NCBI RefSeq assembly: GCF_003130585.1
Contig: NZ_QFKX01000005.1
Coordinates: 248,001-312,000 of the forward strand
Length of the DNA: 64,000 bases
DNA from: Brachybacterium endophyticum
GTDB lineage: Bacteria > Actinomycetota > Actinomycetes > Actinomycetales > Dermabacteraceae
Direction of reading: 5' to 3'
Positions 41,480 through 50,945 of this stretch are shown piece after piece (positions within the stretch are counted from its first letter, which is position 1; each line of letters begins with the position of its first letter). Made by a program: the position numbers and the translations under genes. A model generated the notes under the pieces. It did not search any database, was not told the DNA's origin, and saw nothing but the letters and a program-made list of their open reading frames with translations.

Positions 41480-41896
41480 ATGGCCCACGTGGTGAAGACC
41501 CGACCGACCGACCAGGATCCCGCCGCCTACTGCACGCAGCTGCCCACGGCCCGGCGCCGCGAGGAGGGCGCCCGGCTGCTGTCGATGTTCAGGGAGGTGA
41601 CGCGAGAGGATCCCGTCATGTGGGGCCCCAGCATGATCGGCTACGGGACGATGGAGTACCGCGGCAAGACCTCCCACGGCACCTGGTTCCGGGTGGGCTT
41701 CAGCCCGCGCAAGGCCGCCCTCTCGCTGTACGGGCTCCAGGGCGGCGAGGCGGCGGAGGAGCTGCTCGGACAGCTGGGGAAGCACCGACGCGGCGCGGGG
41801 TGCGTCTACGTCACCTCGCTGCGGGACGTCGACGAGGCGGTGCTGCGCGCGCTGATCTCCCTCGCCTGGCGGGGGGAGGACTCCGGTTCCTGCTGA
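41480..41896 (+). CDS. DUF1801 family protein, second copy
   Basis: 138 residues. The motif MWGPSMIGYGTMEY is characteristic of DUF1801, and LGKHRRGAGCVYV and DEAVLRALI close the domain. It is only distantly like the protein at 25742. Function not known. Its last 91 bases overlap the end of the opposite-strand exporter gene; the part that overlaps is conserved here and not conserved in the exporter. Confidence 0.82.
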   Translation: MAHVVKTRPTDQDPAAYCTQLPTARRREEGARLLSMFREVTREDPVMWGPSMIGYGTMEYRGKTSHGTWFRVGFSPRKAALSLYGLQGGEAAEELLGQLGKHRRGAGCVYVTSLRDVDEAVLRALISLAWRGEDSGSC

Positions 41897-42942
41897 GCAG
41901 GCCCGTCCGGATCCCCCTCCGCGAGATCCGGCGCGAAGAACTCCCCGGTGACCGCCTCCGGTTCGGCGATGGCCTGGACCGGAAGGACGGCGGGCGACTC
42001 CGCGTGACCCGTGGGATCCGCGGGACTTGCCGCCGCGCCGGGGGCGACGACCTCGGGCGTGGCCTCCGACTGCTCGGCACGCTCGGCGGTCAGGGTGGTG
42101 CCCGCGCTCGCGGCGACCACGAGGACGACGGCCGCCACGCCGTAGCCGCTCGGCATCTGCGCCAGCAGCAGGGCCCCCGCGATCGTCGCGATCGCCGGCT
42201 CGAGGCTCAGCAGGATGCCGAACACGTTGCGCGGCAGTCGGCGCAGCGCAGCGAGCTCGAGACTGTAGGGGATCACCGATGCCAGCAGGGCGGTCCCGGC
42301 CCCGAGCGCCAGCAGGGAGGGGTGCGCGATCGCCGTCAGCACGCCGCTCCCGCCCATCGGCGCGAGCACGAGCGCGCCGATGGCGACGGCCACGGCGAGC
42401 CCTCCCTGGCCGGGAACCTCCCTGCCCACACGTGCACTGGCGAGCACGTACAGAGCCCAGAACACCCCGGCGATCAGGGCGAAGAGCACCCCCAGCGGGT
42501 TGAGCTCCCCGATCCCCATCAGGCTCTCGACCCCGAACAGCCCCACCCCGAGCAGGGCCAGCAGCACGCAGAGGAGGTCGGCCCCGCGCCGGGAGAGGAT
42601 CGCGGAGAGCACGAGCGGACCCAGGAACTCGATGGCGACGGCCGTCCCCAACGGGATCCGGTCGATGGCGGCGTAGAACGAGCCGTTCATGCCGCCCATG
42701 GCGAGTCCGAACAGCACCACGGAGCGCCACTGCCCACGACGCCAGCGATGCACGGCGGGCCGCACCAGCACGAGCAGGATCACAGCGGCGATGCCGAGGC
42801 GCAGCACGGTCACGCCCCACGACCCCAGCGCGGGGAACAGGTGGGCGGCCAGTGCGGCGCCGAACTGCAGGGACGTGCAGGATCCCAGGATCATCAGCAC
42901 CGCGGAGCCGTGGGTTCCGGAACGAGTGGGGGAGGAGGTCAC
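41806..42942 (-). CDS. EamA/RhtA-like DMT family exporter
   Basis: About 378 residues with ten predicted membrane helices; two EamA repeats. RhtA-type blocks include AIDRIPLGTAVAIEFLGPL and AALRRLPRNVFGILLSLEPA, seen in threonine/homoserine exporters. The last 90 residues are a polar, low-complexity tail that runs into the DUF1801 gene on the other strand. GTG 42942 is taken as start; ATG 42897 is possible. It is divergent from a LysR-type regulator 110 bases away, which probably controls it. Confidence 0.85.
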   Translation of the reverse strand: MTSSPTRSGTHGSAVLMILGSCTSLQFGAALAAHLFPALGSWGVTVLRLGIAAVILLVLVRPAVHRWRRGQWRSVVLFGLAMGGMNGSFYAAIDRIPLGTAVAIEFLGPLVLSAILSRRGADLLCVLLALLGVGLFGVESLMGIGELNPLGVLFALIAGVFWALYVLASARVGREVPGQGGLAVAVAIGALVLAPMGGSGVLTAIAHPSLLALGAGTALLASVIPYSLELAALRRLPRNVFGILLSLEPAIATIAGALLLAQMPSGYGVAAVVLVVAASAGTTLTAERAEQSEATPEVVAPGAAASPADPTGHAESPAVLPVQAIAEPEAVTGEFFAPDLAEGDPDGPAQQEPESSPRQAREISARSTASSTSRSEVT

Positions 42943-43052
42943 GCACTCAGTCTTCCCCGTTGCCACCCCGGGCGAAAGATCAGCAGAGTGAGAGTTCGTG
43001 AGGGATATCGTGAAGCAGAGCCGAACGATCCCTCGAGGGCAGGAGATCCCCG

Positions 43053-43967
43053 ATGCTGCACCTCGCACGCCTGCGGACCCTCCACGAGTTCGCGCGCCTG
43101 GGCACCGTCCACGAGGCGGCCCGCAGCCTCGCCTACTCGCCGTCCGCCGTCTCCCAGCAGCTGACCCAGCTCGAGAGGGACGTCGGCATCGCGCTCACCG
43201 AGAAGGCCGGGCGGCGTCTGGTCCTCACTGCCGCAGGACGTGTGCTCGCTCAGCACGCCCGCACCCTGCTCGAGGACGTCGAGCGTGCGGAGGCCGATCT
43301 GGCGGCGACCAAGCCCGTGCTCTCGGGCGTGCTGCGCGTTGCCTCCTTCCAGTCCGTCATGCTCTCGCTGATCCCACCGGCCCTCACGATCCTGTTCGAG
43401 CGCCATCCCGAGCTCCAGGTCGAGGTCCACCAGCGCGAGGCCGAGGCAGCCTACGCCGGTCTGCTCACCCACGAGTTCGATCTGGTCCTGGGGGAGGAGT
43501 ACCCCGGGCTCGACGAACGGCATCGTGCCGGGGTGCAGCGCGAGGCACTCCTCGAGGACCCGCTGCTGCTGGCGATCCCGCGTGAGGGCTCCTGGGCGGG
43601 CGCCAGAGGACTCGAGGATCTCTCGGAGGCCAACTGGACAGCGGATCCCGACACCGTCCTGCCCGGGATCTGGGTGCGCAGCCGGCTGCGTGCCCAGGGG
43701 ATCGAGCCCCGCGTCCGCTTCGAGACCATCGACCTGCTTCTGCAGGCCCACCTGGTCCGCTCCGGGCACGCCGTGGCGATCATCCCCGGGCTCGTCGCCC
43801 GCGAGCACCTGACCGGCGCGGACCTTCTCGAGCTGACTGACTCCCCGCACCGCCGCCTCCACACGGCGGTGCGCACCGGACGCAGCGCCGATCCCGCCAC
43901 GCGTGCCCTGCGCAGCGCCCTCGCGGAGGCCGCGGGCGCCCTGGAGGCCGTCCCGCCGGGGAGCTGA
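43053..43967 (+). CDS. LysR family transcription regulator
   Basis: 304 residues. The N-terminal winged helix is complete: EFARLGTVHEAARSLAYSPSAVSQQLTQLERDVG is spread over residues 11-44, followed by the linker helix and an effector-binding fold from about residue 90. ATG 43053 has AGGAG upstream. It is divergent from the RhtA-like exporter; such pairs often respond to the exported amino acid. The shared 110-bp spacer shows no unambiguous T-N11-A operator that I can single out. Confidence 0.9.
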   Translation: MLHLARLRTLHEFARLGTVHEAARSLAYSPSAVSQQLTQLERDVGIALTEKAGRRLVLTAAGRVLAQHARTLLEDVERAEADLAATKPVLSGVLRVASFQSVMLSLIPPALTILFERHPELQVEVHQREAEAAYAGLLTHEFDLVLGEEYPGLDERHRAGVQREALLEDPLLLAIPREGSWAGARGLEDLSEANWTADPDTVLPGIWVRSRLRAQGIEPRVRFETIDLLLQAHLVRSGHAVAIIPGLVAREHLTGADLLELTDSPHRRLHTAVRTGRSADPATRALRSALAEAAGALEAVPPGS

Positions 43968-44039
43968 ACGGGCACCGCGAGGGAGCTTCTCCTCCCGAAG
44001 CAGGAGGCGGCCCCGGGGGACCGTCGGTAGCGTCGACGC

Positions 44040-44910
44040 ATGGCACCGGTTCCCGATCGGCATCCCTCGGCGTCCCCGCTCCACGACCCCTCCCCACGGC
44101 CGGGGTCGACGCGCTCCCCCGGCCAGCTCACGATCGCGCTGGTCGCCCTGGGCCCTCCTGCTCGTCCTGCTGCTGGTCGCGGGGCTCAGCGCCGTGGGCC
44201 GGGGACGACGCCGCCCCGCGGCGCCGATGGCCCCGCCGAGGCGTTCAGCAGCTCCCGCGCCGCGACGGCCGCCGCCCCGATCGTCTCCCGGCCGCGGCCG
44301 ATCGGGTCGAGTGCGAACGACGCGGCCCGCGAGACGCTGTCGTCCCACCTCGAGGACGCCGGCCTCTCGGTCCGTGAGGTCGAGGGCATGGGCGACTTCG
44401 CCGCGCAGGGCGAGGGATCGGCCGGGTACACCCGCAGCCTCGTCGCCACGCGCCCGGGCACGGACCCCACGGGCACCATCGTGCTGGCCACCCACATCGA
44501 TTCCGTCCCCGGCGCTCCGGGCGCGGCGGATGCCGGGGTGGGCATAGCCGTGATCCTGGAGTCACTGCGAGCTCTCGGCCCGGAAGCGGCGCGCAACGAC
44601 CTGGTGGTGCTCCTGGTCGACGGCGAGGAGGACGGCCTGCTACGAGATCGCCGTGGACGGACACAGCCTCCGGGACGCCTCCGTGGACGGCCACGCGATC
44701 GGCGACGGGTCAGCGCTCTCTCGCCTGCGCGTGGTCGGAGTCCGTGACGGGCAGCAGGTCGTCGTCAGGCTGAGGTTGCCACGCGGCGCCGTCGTGCGCG
44801 TCGCGGACATCAGCCACGATCCCTCGGCGGCGGGAGGCTGGCGGCGGCCCGGCCAGGGTGTCGCCATGGTCCGCCCCGAGGTCCGGGTGGAGTCCTCCGT
44901 GCGGGTCTGA
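44040..44910 (+). pseudogene. Decayed M28 family aminopeptidase gene
   Basis: Pieces of a peptidase that is normally several hundred residues longer. Frame 3 from ATG 44040 gives an N-terminal start, but the membrane helix (ALLLVLLLVAGLSAVGRG) is in another frame around 44150-44205, needing two compensating shifts. Frame 3 resumes with AFSSSRAATAAAPIVSRPRP and TIVLATHIDSVPGAPGAADA, the zinc-binding core, then DLVVLLVDGEEDGLL. At about 44640 it jumps to a different frame (YEIAVDGHSLRD), which is the C-terminal end of the family, so most of the middle is missing. The metal motif HxDS...DDG is also changed to DAG. TAGCGT at 44028 is still a good -10 box, six bases before the ATG. Confidence 0.75.
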
Positions 44911-44956
44911 GCCGCACCGAGGCCGTACGCGGGCCCTGCGCCCGCACCCCGCTATG

Positions 44957-44974
44957 TATCTTGACGTCAAGATA
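44957..44974. promoter_or_regulatory. MarR/TamR-type operator upstream of tam
   Basis: Perfect 18-bp palindrome TATCTTGACGTCAAGATA, 56 bases before the tam ATG. This is the form of site used by MarR-family regulators of the PecS/TamR group. It contains TTGACG and ends at TAGAGT (44973-44978), so it would cover promoter elements. Outer arms GCACCCC (44944-44950) and GGGGTGC (44979-44985) are also complementary but off-centre by two bases. Confidence 0.75.
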
Positions 44975-45030
44975 GAGTGGGGTGCATCGGCCCGTGAGTG
45001 GCCGAGGGTGGTGACGGACGGAGAGTAGAC

Positions 45031-45795
45031 ATGGCCCACAGCTGGGATCCCACGCAGTACCTCGCCTTCGGTGACGAGCGCGGGCGGCCCTTCCTCGATC
45101 TCACCGCGCGGATCGGGGCCACCTCGCCCTCGCTCGTGGTCGACCTGGGAGCCGGGCCGGCCACGCTGACCGCCCTGCTGGCCGAGCGCTGGCCGGATGC
45201 CGAGGTCCTCGCCGTGGACTCGAGCCCCCACATGCTCGAGCGCGCACGCGGCGTCACGGGCGTGCGGGTCGAACAGGCCGATCTGCGCACCTGGCGAGCC
45301 GGCCGCCCGGTCGACGTGCTCGTGACCAACGCCGCGCTGCAGTGGGTCCCCGGACATCTGGCCCTGCTGCCGCATCTGCTGGAGCAGGTCGCGCACGGCG
45401 GCTGGCTCGCGCTGCAGGTGCCCGGGAACTTCGAGGAGCCCAGTCACGCGATCCGTCGCGAGCTCGCGGCCCAGGAGCCGTACGCGCCCCACCTGGCCGA
45501 CATCGACGACCCCTCCTCGCACGACGCCGAGGACTACCTGCGCGTGCTCCAGCAGGAGAGGTGCGAGGTCGATGCCTGGGAGACCACGTACCTCCATGTC
45601 CTCCACGGCGAGGACCCGGTGTTCGACTGGGTCAGCGGCACCGGCGCCCGCCCCACGCTCGAGGCTCTGCCCGCCGATCTGCGCACCCGTTTCGCGGAGG
45701 AGTTCAAGCGTCGCCTGCGCGAGGCCTACCCGGATCACGGTCACGGAGTGGTGCTGCCGTTCCGTCGTGTGTTCGCCGTCGCCCACCGGGTGTGA
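45031..45795 (+). CDS. tam: Trans-aconitate 2-methyltransferase
   Basis: 254 residues, the normal length. SAM-binding motif VVDLGAGPATLT (about residues 36-47), VLAVDSSPHML and the family block NAALQWVPGHLALLPHLL with a Trp typical of Tam. It methylates trans-aconitate, an inhibitor of aconitase that forms spontaneously from cis-aconitate. ATG 45031 is chosen; an in-frame GTG upstream has no clear site. The MarR-type palindrome upstream fits regulation by a TamR-like protein, but no such gene is in the window. Confidence 0.9.
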   Translation: MAHSWDPTQYLAFGDERGRPFLDLTARIGATSPSLVVDLGAGPATLTALLAERWPDAEVLAVDSSPHMLERARGVTGVRVEQADLRTWRAGRPVDVLVTNAALQWVPGHLALLPHLLEQVAHGGWLALQVPGNFEEPSHAIRRELAAQEPYAPHLADIDDPSSHDAEDYLRVLQQERCEVDAWETTYLHVLHGEDPVFDWVSGTGARPTLEALPADLRTRFAEEFKRRLREAYPDHGHGVVLPFRRVFAVAHRV

Positions 45796-45821
45796 GAGCG
45801 CCGTCCGTCGGCCCGCGGCGG

Positions 45822-45827
45822 TAGATT
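45822..45827 (+). promoter_or_regulatory. -10 box of recO
   Basis: TAGATT, 9 bases before ATG 45837; probably a leaderless or near-leaderless message. Confidence 0.4.
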
Positions 45828-45836
45828 CGACCCATC

Positions 45837-46568
45837 ATGCAGAAGCTCTATCGGGACGACGCGATCGTCCTGCGCACCCACCCCCTGGGCGAGGCCGACC
45901 GCATCATCACCCTGCTGACGCGCCGGCACGGGAAGGTGCGAGCGGTGGCCAAGGGCGTGCGCCGCACGGGCAGCCGCTTCGGCGCGCGACTGGAACCCTT
46001 CACCCTCGTGGACGTCCAGCTCCACGCCGGGCGGAACCTGCACACCGTGAACCAGGTGGTGACGATCGAGGGCTTCGCCGGGTCGATCAGCTCGGAGTAC
46101 GGGCGCTTCACCGCCGCGACGGCGATGCTCGAGACCACGGACCGGCTCACCGACGACGTCGTCGATCCCTCCCAGCGAGGGTTCCTCCTGCTGGTGGGTG
46201 CGATGCGCACCGTCGCCGAGGGGCGGATCCCTCCGTCCCTCGTGCTGGACTCCTTCCTGCTGCGCACCCTGGCCCTCGCCGGCTGGGCACCGGAGCTGAG
46301 GGTGTGCGCGACCTGCGGGGCCGACGGCCCTCACCACGCGTTCGACGTCTCCGCCGGAGGCCTCGTGTGCTCGGCCTGTCGGCGTCCCGGCGCGGTCGCC
46401 GTGCGTCAGGCGGCGATCGAGCACATGATCTTCCTGATGGCGGGCGACTGGGAGAACGTGCTGGACTCCGAGCAGACCACACGGGACCAGGCCAGTCGGC
46501 TGATCGCCGACACCATCACCTGGCATCTCGAGCGTGCTGTGCGCTCGCTCGGGTACGTCGAGCGCTGA
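45837..46568 (+). CDS. recO: DNA repair protein RecO
   Basis: 243 residues. N-terminal OB fold begins YRDDAIVLRTHPLGEADRI; KGVRRTGSRFGARLEPFT is the next conserved block. The zinc finger appears as CATCGADG and VCSACR. RecO works with RecF and RecR in loading RecA on gapped DNA. It lies in the usual actinobacterial place between leuA and uppS, though both neighbours are separated from it by accessory genes here. Confidence 0.93.
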   Translation: MQKLYRDDAIVLRTHPLGEADRIITLLTRRHGKVRAVAKGVRRTGSRFGARLEPFTLVDVQLHAGRNLHTVNQVVTIEGFAGSISSEYGRFTAATAMLETTDRLTDDVVDPSQRGFLLLVGAMRTVAEGRIPPSLVLDSFLLRTLALAGWAPELRVCATCGADGPHHAFDVSAGGLVCSACRRPGAVAVRQAAIEHMIFLMAGDWENVLDSEQTTRDQASRLIADTITWHLERAVRSLGYVER

Positions 46569-46634
46569 GCTCCCGCGCGGGGCCGTCGGCAGGGTCGTCA
46601 TTGGCGGAGACGGCGTCGGCGCGGCGGCCGGGGT

Positions 46635-48014
46635 TCAGGCCTCGAACCGGCGAGTCGCTCCCGGGTGGTCGGCCGCCAGGTGCGGGCCGTCGCCGCCCAG
46701 TCGCTCGCGGAGCGTCCTCGGCGCCGTGCCCTCCACGGGCTCGGCCAGCACACCGCGGCGCCGCAGCTCCGGGGAGACCAGGCGCGCGACCCGCTCGAAA
46801 TCGGCCGGCCGGACGGCGGCCGAGACGTTGAACCCGTCGATGTCCGCCTCCCGGGCCCAGCGTTCGAGCTCGTCGGCGACGGTCGAGGGCGAGCCGACGA
46901 TGACCGGCCCGCGGCCGCCGATCGCCACGAACTCCGCGAGATCGGCGACGGTCCACCGGCGATCGCCCGCGAGGGTGGTGAAGGAGTCCAGTGCCGACTG
47001 GTTGGCGTCGGTGCGCACGTGCTCGATCGGGTCGTCGGGACGGGCCGAGGACAGGTCCACGCCCGTCCAGCCGCCGAACAGGGTCAGGGCCGACGCGGTG
47101 TCGACCCATTCCCGGTACTCCTCGAGTCGCTGCTCGGCCGCCTCGTCGGTCTCGTCGACAACGATCGTCGCGAGGGCGAAGACCTTGGCCGCATCGCGGG
47201 AGCGACCCGCCTCCTCGAGACCGTCGCGGACCGAGTCGACCCAGGAGCGCACCAGGGAGGGCGAACCGCCCGAGAAGAAGATCGCCTCGGCGTGCTCGCG
47301 GGCGAACCGCAGCCCGCGCGAGGAGGCACCCGCCTGGAACAGGAACGGGGTGCGCTGGGGGCCCGGTGCCGCCAGGGCACGCCCCGGCACGTCGAAGTGC
47401 CTGCCGTGGTGCTCGGCGTCCCGGACGAGGCCCGGGTCCACGACCACCCCCGCGTCACGGTCGAAGCGGACCGCGCCGTCGGCGAAGGACCCTTCGAACA
47501 GCTCGTACATGACCTCCATGTACTCGTCGGCCCGGTCGTAGCGCTCGTCGTGGGGGATCTGCGCGCTGCGGCCGAGGTTGCGGGCCGCGGAGTCCTGGTA
47601 GCTGGTGACGATGTTCCAGGCGACGCGTCCGCCGGTGAAGTGGTCCAGGGTGGTCAGGGTCCGGGCCAGCAGGTACGGCTCCTCGTAGGAGACCGACGCC
47701 GTGACACCGAAGCCCAGGTGACGGGTCACCGCCGCCATCGCCGGCACCGCGACCAGCGGGTCCAGCAGCGGGTACTGGACGCCTCCGCGCGCCGCGGCGT
47801 CGGGGCCGCCGCCGTAGACGTCGTAGACGCCCACCACGTCGGCGAGGAACATCGAGGCGAAGCCGCCCTCCTCGAGGGTGCGGGCCAGATCGGTCCAGTA
47901 CTCGAGGCGGTCGTAGTCCTGGACGCGCGACTCGGGGTGGCGCCAGAGTCCCGGCGACTGGTGCACGGGGGTGAGCATGTCGAAGGCGTTGAGCAGAAGC
48001 GGTCGAGAGGTCAT
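46635..48014 (-). CDS. FMN-dependent monooxygenase of the NtaA/SnaA/DszA family
   Basis: 459 residues, luciferase-like fold. Family blocks are WRHPESRVQDY near the start, GRVAWNIVTSYQDSAARNLG and TPFLFQAGASSRGLRFA. These two-component enzymes use reduced FMN to oxidise sulfur or amine compounds. It is the last gene of a three-gene operon with a DszC/SfnB-like flavoprotein and an MHS transporter, so the substrate is probably an organosulfur compound. No flavin reductase gene belongs to the operon. Confidence 0.9.
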   Translation of the reverse strand: MTSRPLLLNAFDMLTPVHQSPGLWRHPESRVQDYDRLEYWTDLARTLEEGGFASMFLADVVGVYDVYGGGPDAAARGGVQYPLLDPLVAVPAMAAVTRHLGFGVTASVSYEEPYLLARTLTTLDHFTGGRVAWNIVTSYQDSAARNLGRSAQIPHDERYDRADEYMEVMYELFEGSFADGAVRFDRDAGVVVDPGLVRDAEHHGRHFDVPGRALAAPGPQRTPFLFQAGASSRGLRFAREHAEAIFFSGGSPSLVRSWVDSVRDGLEEAGRSRDAAKVFALATIVVDETDEAAEQRLEEYREWVDTASALTLFGGWTGVDLSSARPDDPIEHVRTDANQSALDSFTTLAGDRRWTVADLAEFVAIGGRGPVIVGSPSTVADELERWAREADIDGFNVSAAVRPADFERVARLVSPELRRRGVLAEPVEGTAPRTLRERLGGDGPHLAADHPGATRRFEA

Positions 48015-48075
48015 CAGGTCTCCAGGGTGACGCGGAGCTGTCAGGGTGGGCGGGGAGGGGTGGGCCGGTCCCGGT

Positions 48076-49428
48076 TCAGGAGCCGTGCTCGGGGCCCGCG
48101 GCTCGGCGACCCGCGAGCAGGCGGCCGTACGGATCCGCCGCGACCAGGGTGGCAGCGAGGGAGATCGCCGCGATCAGCGTGACGTAGCAGCAGATCAGCC
48201 AGGGGGTGCCGCCCCCGAGCTGGAACAGCAGGGTGGCGATCATCGGCATCACGCCGCCGCCGATGACCGATCCCAGCTGGTACCCGAGGTTCACGCCGGA
48301 GTAGCGCACCTCGACCGGGAACTGCTCGGCGAACCAGGCGGCCTGGGGCCCGTAGACGGCATCGTGGGCGATGTTCATCCCCAGCACCACCACCACGGGC
48401 AGCACGGCGAGCGGCCCGGTCCCGGCGAAGGCGAAGAGGATCCAGACGAACACGGCGATGGCGACGAAGCCGAAGACCGTCACCGGGCGACGCCCGACGC
48501 GATCGGAGAACCACCCCCACAGTGGCGCCGTGAACAGGCCGATCGCCGAGGCGATCATCACGGAGGTGACACCCGCGCTGTCGTCACCGCGGGTGCTCGA
48601 GAGGTAGCTCAGCAGGTAGACGGTGATCAGGAAGTAGATGCTGTTCTGGGCGATCCGTTGGGCCATCGTCACCAGCAGCGCGCGCCGGTGGCGGGAGAAG
48701 ATCTCGCGGACGGGGGAGACCGCCCGGCGGCCCTCGGAGAGCACCGCCCGGAACTCGGGGGCGTCCGCGACGCCCAGGCGTATCCACAGCCCCAGGGCGA
48801 CCAGCAGGGCGGAGAGCAGGAACGGGATCCGCCATCCGAAGGCCGCGAACTGCTCGTCGGTGGTGAGGGTGCGCACCAGCAGGAAGGCGCCGGTGGCCAG
48901 CAGCATCCCGGCTGCGGAGCCGACCTGGGTGAAGGACCCGAACAGCCCGCGCCTCTCGGCGGGGGCGTGCTCGACCGAGAGCAGTGCGGAGCCGCCCCAC
49001 TCGGCGCCCGCGGCCAGTCCCTGCACCATGCGCAGGGCGACCAGGGCGAGGGCCGCCCAGATCCCGATGCTCGCGAACGTCGGCAGCAGTCCGATCAGCA
49101 TGGAGCCGATCCCCATCACCAGCAGCGAGGCCACCAGCAGCGACTTCCTGCCGATGCGATCGCCCAGGTGCCCGGCGATCACGCCGCCCAGGGGTCGCAT
49201 CAGGAAGCCGATGCCGAGCGAGGCGAAGGAGGCCAGCGTGCTCGCGAAGTCGCTGTGGCTCGGGAAGAACTGCTGGTTGAACACGAGCGCGGCTGCCGTG
49301 CCGTAGAGGTAGAAGTCGTACCACTCGATGGTGGTGCCCGACAGCGCCGAGATCAGCACGCGGCGCCGTTCACGGCGCGTGGCGAGCTGCTGCGGCGCGG
49401 CCTGTGGGGAGTCCAGGGTCGTGCTCAT
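48076..49428 (-). CDS. MFS transporter, metabolite:H+ symporter (MHS) family
   Basis: 450 residues with twelve predicted membrane helices. The family start [19 protein letters not shown] and [13 protein letters not shown] (loop 2-3) are present. MHS members import organic acids or similar small solutes. ATG 49428 shares one base with the stop of the acyl-CoA dehydrogenase-like gene. It probably brings the operon's substrate into the cell. Confidence 0.9.
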   Translation of the reverse strand: MSTTLDSPQAAPQQLATRRERRRVLISALSGTTIEWYDFYLYGTAAALVFNQQFFPSHSDFASTLASFASLGIGFLMRPLGGVIAGHLGDRIGRKSLLVASLLVMGIGSMLIGLLPTFASIGIWAALALVALRMVQGLAAGAEWGGSALLSVEHAPAERRGLFGSFTQVGSAAGMLLATGAFLLVRTLTTDEQFAAFGWRIPFLLSALLVALGLWIRLGVADAPEFRAVLSEGRRAVSPVREIFSRHRRALLVTMAQRIAQNSIYFLITVYLLSYLSSTRGDDSAGVTSVMIASAIGLFTAPLWGWFSDRVGRRPVTVFGFVAIAVFVWILFAFAGTGPLAVLPVVVVLGMNIAHDAVYGPQAAWFAEQFPVEVRYSGVNLGYQLGSVIGGGVMPMIATLLFQLGGGTPWLICCYVTLIAAISLAATLVAADPYGRLLAGRRAAGPEHGS

Positions 49429-50714
49429 CAGCGGTCTCCTCCCGTGCTGCCGGTTCCGGAGGGTCCGGCGGCGGACCCCTTCGTGGCGTCGCCGATCGCG
49501 TTCAGTCCCTCCGGGAGCGCGCCGTTGATCCAGTAGTCGCCGAGCGCCCGTGCGCGGAACGCGATCGGGTTGTGGGTGGCGACGGTCTGGGCGTTGCGCC
49601 AGTGACGGTCCAGAGCCTTGGAGGTCGAGGTCGCCGAGGCGCCGACGGTGAGGAACAGGTCCTGGGCCGCGCCCAGGGCGAGCTCGGGCACCGAGATCTG
49701 GGCGTGCTCGACGGCGATCTCGGCGCGATCGACGCCCCGCAGTCCGGAGCCCTCGCCCCTCGCGCCCTCGCCGTACGGCGACGTGGCGGCGGCTGCCTCT
49801 GCCACGCCCTCGTCGAGGGCACGGGCGGTCTGCAGCACGATCGCCTCCGCGCTGAAGGCCTTCGCGGCGATCCGCCCCACGGCCTCCTGGATCAGCGGGT
49901 CCTCGCGGAAGGGGAGTCCGGAGCCGGTGTTGAAGGTGCGGGCCCGGCGGGCGACCAGGCCGGCCGCGTCCGCGCGGGCGGCCCCGGCGATGCCGGCGAG
50001 GACGACCAGCAGCACGTGCTGGAAGAACGCCGCTTCGTGGGCGGCCTCGACGCTCTCCGGTTCGCGTTCGAGCAAGGCGGTGCCCTCGACCGGGACGTCC
50101 TCGAAGATCGTGGTGCCGGTACCCGTGAGCTTCTGGCCGAAGCCGTCCCAGTCGTCGTGGATCGTGACGCCGGGGGCGTCGGTGGCGACGACGGCGAAGC
50201 GCCTGCCGTCGCCCTCCTCGAGAGCGGCCGAGACGCGCGTGTAGTCGGCGAAGATGGTGCCGGTCGTGTAGAACTTCCGTCCCCGCAGCACGGTGCCGTC
50301 GGCGGTCTCGTGCAGGGTGGTGGCGAGCGTGCCGAGACGGTTCCCGCCCTTCTCCGTCGAGGCGTTGCCGACGGTGGCGCCCGCGAGCACGCGCGGGTAC
50401 CAGGCCTGCTGGATCCGCTCGGGCTGGAAGCGCAGCGACTCGAGGAAGCCGAAGTGCGAGCGGTACTGGTGGGCGACGTTGGAATCGGCTCGTGCCAGAT
50501 CGATCAGCAGACGGGTGAGCGTCTCGATGCTGGCCCCCGGCCCGCCGTGCTCGCGGGGGACGCGGAGGGCGCCGAAGCCGGCCGCGTTCAGGCGGCGGAT
50601 CTCCTCGCTCGGGAGGCGCCGCTCGGTCTCCCTCTCGACAGCGCCTGCGGCGATCTCCTCGAACAGGGGCGCGAAGGTCTCGTGCAGTGCTGGGTAGTCC
50701 GCGGCTGCGGGCAT
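49428..50714 (-). CDS. Acyl-CoA dehydrogenase-fold flavoprotein (DszC/SfnB-like)
   Basis: 428 residues. The acyl-CoA dehydrogenase fold is clear ([44 protein letters not shown]), but the C-terminal block [23 protein letters not shown] is that of flavin-dependent monooxygenases such as DszC and SfnB, used in sulfur assimilation. First gene of the operon, behind a promoter at 50784-50813. Substrate not determined. Confidence 0.85.
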   Translation of the reverse strand: MPAAADYPALHETFAPLFEEIAAGAVERETERRLPSEEIRRLNAAGFGALRVPREHGGPGASIETLTRLLIDLARADSNVAHQYRSHFGFLESLRFQPERIQQAWYPRVLAGATVGNASTEKGGNRLGTLATTLHETADGTVLRGRKFYTTGTIFADYTRVSAALEEGDGRRFAVVATDAPGVTIHDDWDGFGQKLTGTGTTIFEDVPVEGTALLEREPESVEAAHEAAFFQHVLLVVLAGIAGAARADAAGLVARRARTFNTGSGLPFREDPLIQEAVGRIAAKAFSAEAIVLQTARALDEGVAEAAAATSPYGEGARGEGSGLRGVDRAEIAVEHAQISVPELALGAAQDLFLTVGASATSTSKALDRHWRNAQTVATHNPIAFRARALGDYWINGALPEGLNAIGDATKGSAAGPSGTGSTGGDR

Positions 50715-50783
50715 GGGGGCCTCCAGGGGCGCGTCGACGGGGTGGTGAGCGGCGTGGTCGCGATCGCCGCTCGGGCACCCGGA

Positions 50784-50813
50784 AGCCTAGGGATCCGAGA
50801 GGCCGCACTCCAA
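50784..50813 (-). promoter_or_regulatory. Promoter of the organosulfur-type operon
   Basis: Minus strand: -35 TTGGAG (50813-50808), 18-base spacer, -10 TAGGCT (50789-50784). The leader to ATG 50714 is about 65 bases. Confidence 0.5.
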
Positions 50814-50945
50814 GCGCTCCGACATGCGCCGTCACATCCCTGGCACGGATACCATCGGCCGGGGTATGAGCGGGAAGAGGGCGCTCTACCCGCCGCCCGC
50901 CACCTGCCACCTGCCGTCCGTCCCGTCGTCGAGGAGTCAGTTCCC

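Noticed and set aside
44040..44747. Intact small peptidase gene
   Set aside because: The frame lacks the C-terminal half, changes the metal motif and ends in Arg-rich out-of-frame sequence.
50715..50945. SAM or other riboswitch before the organosulfur operon
   Set aside because: I found a plain promoter and a short leader but no riboswitch-like core structure.
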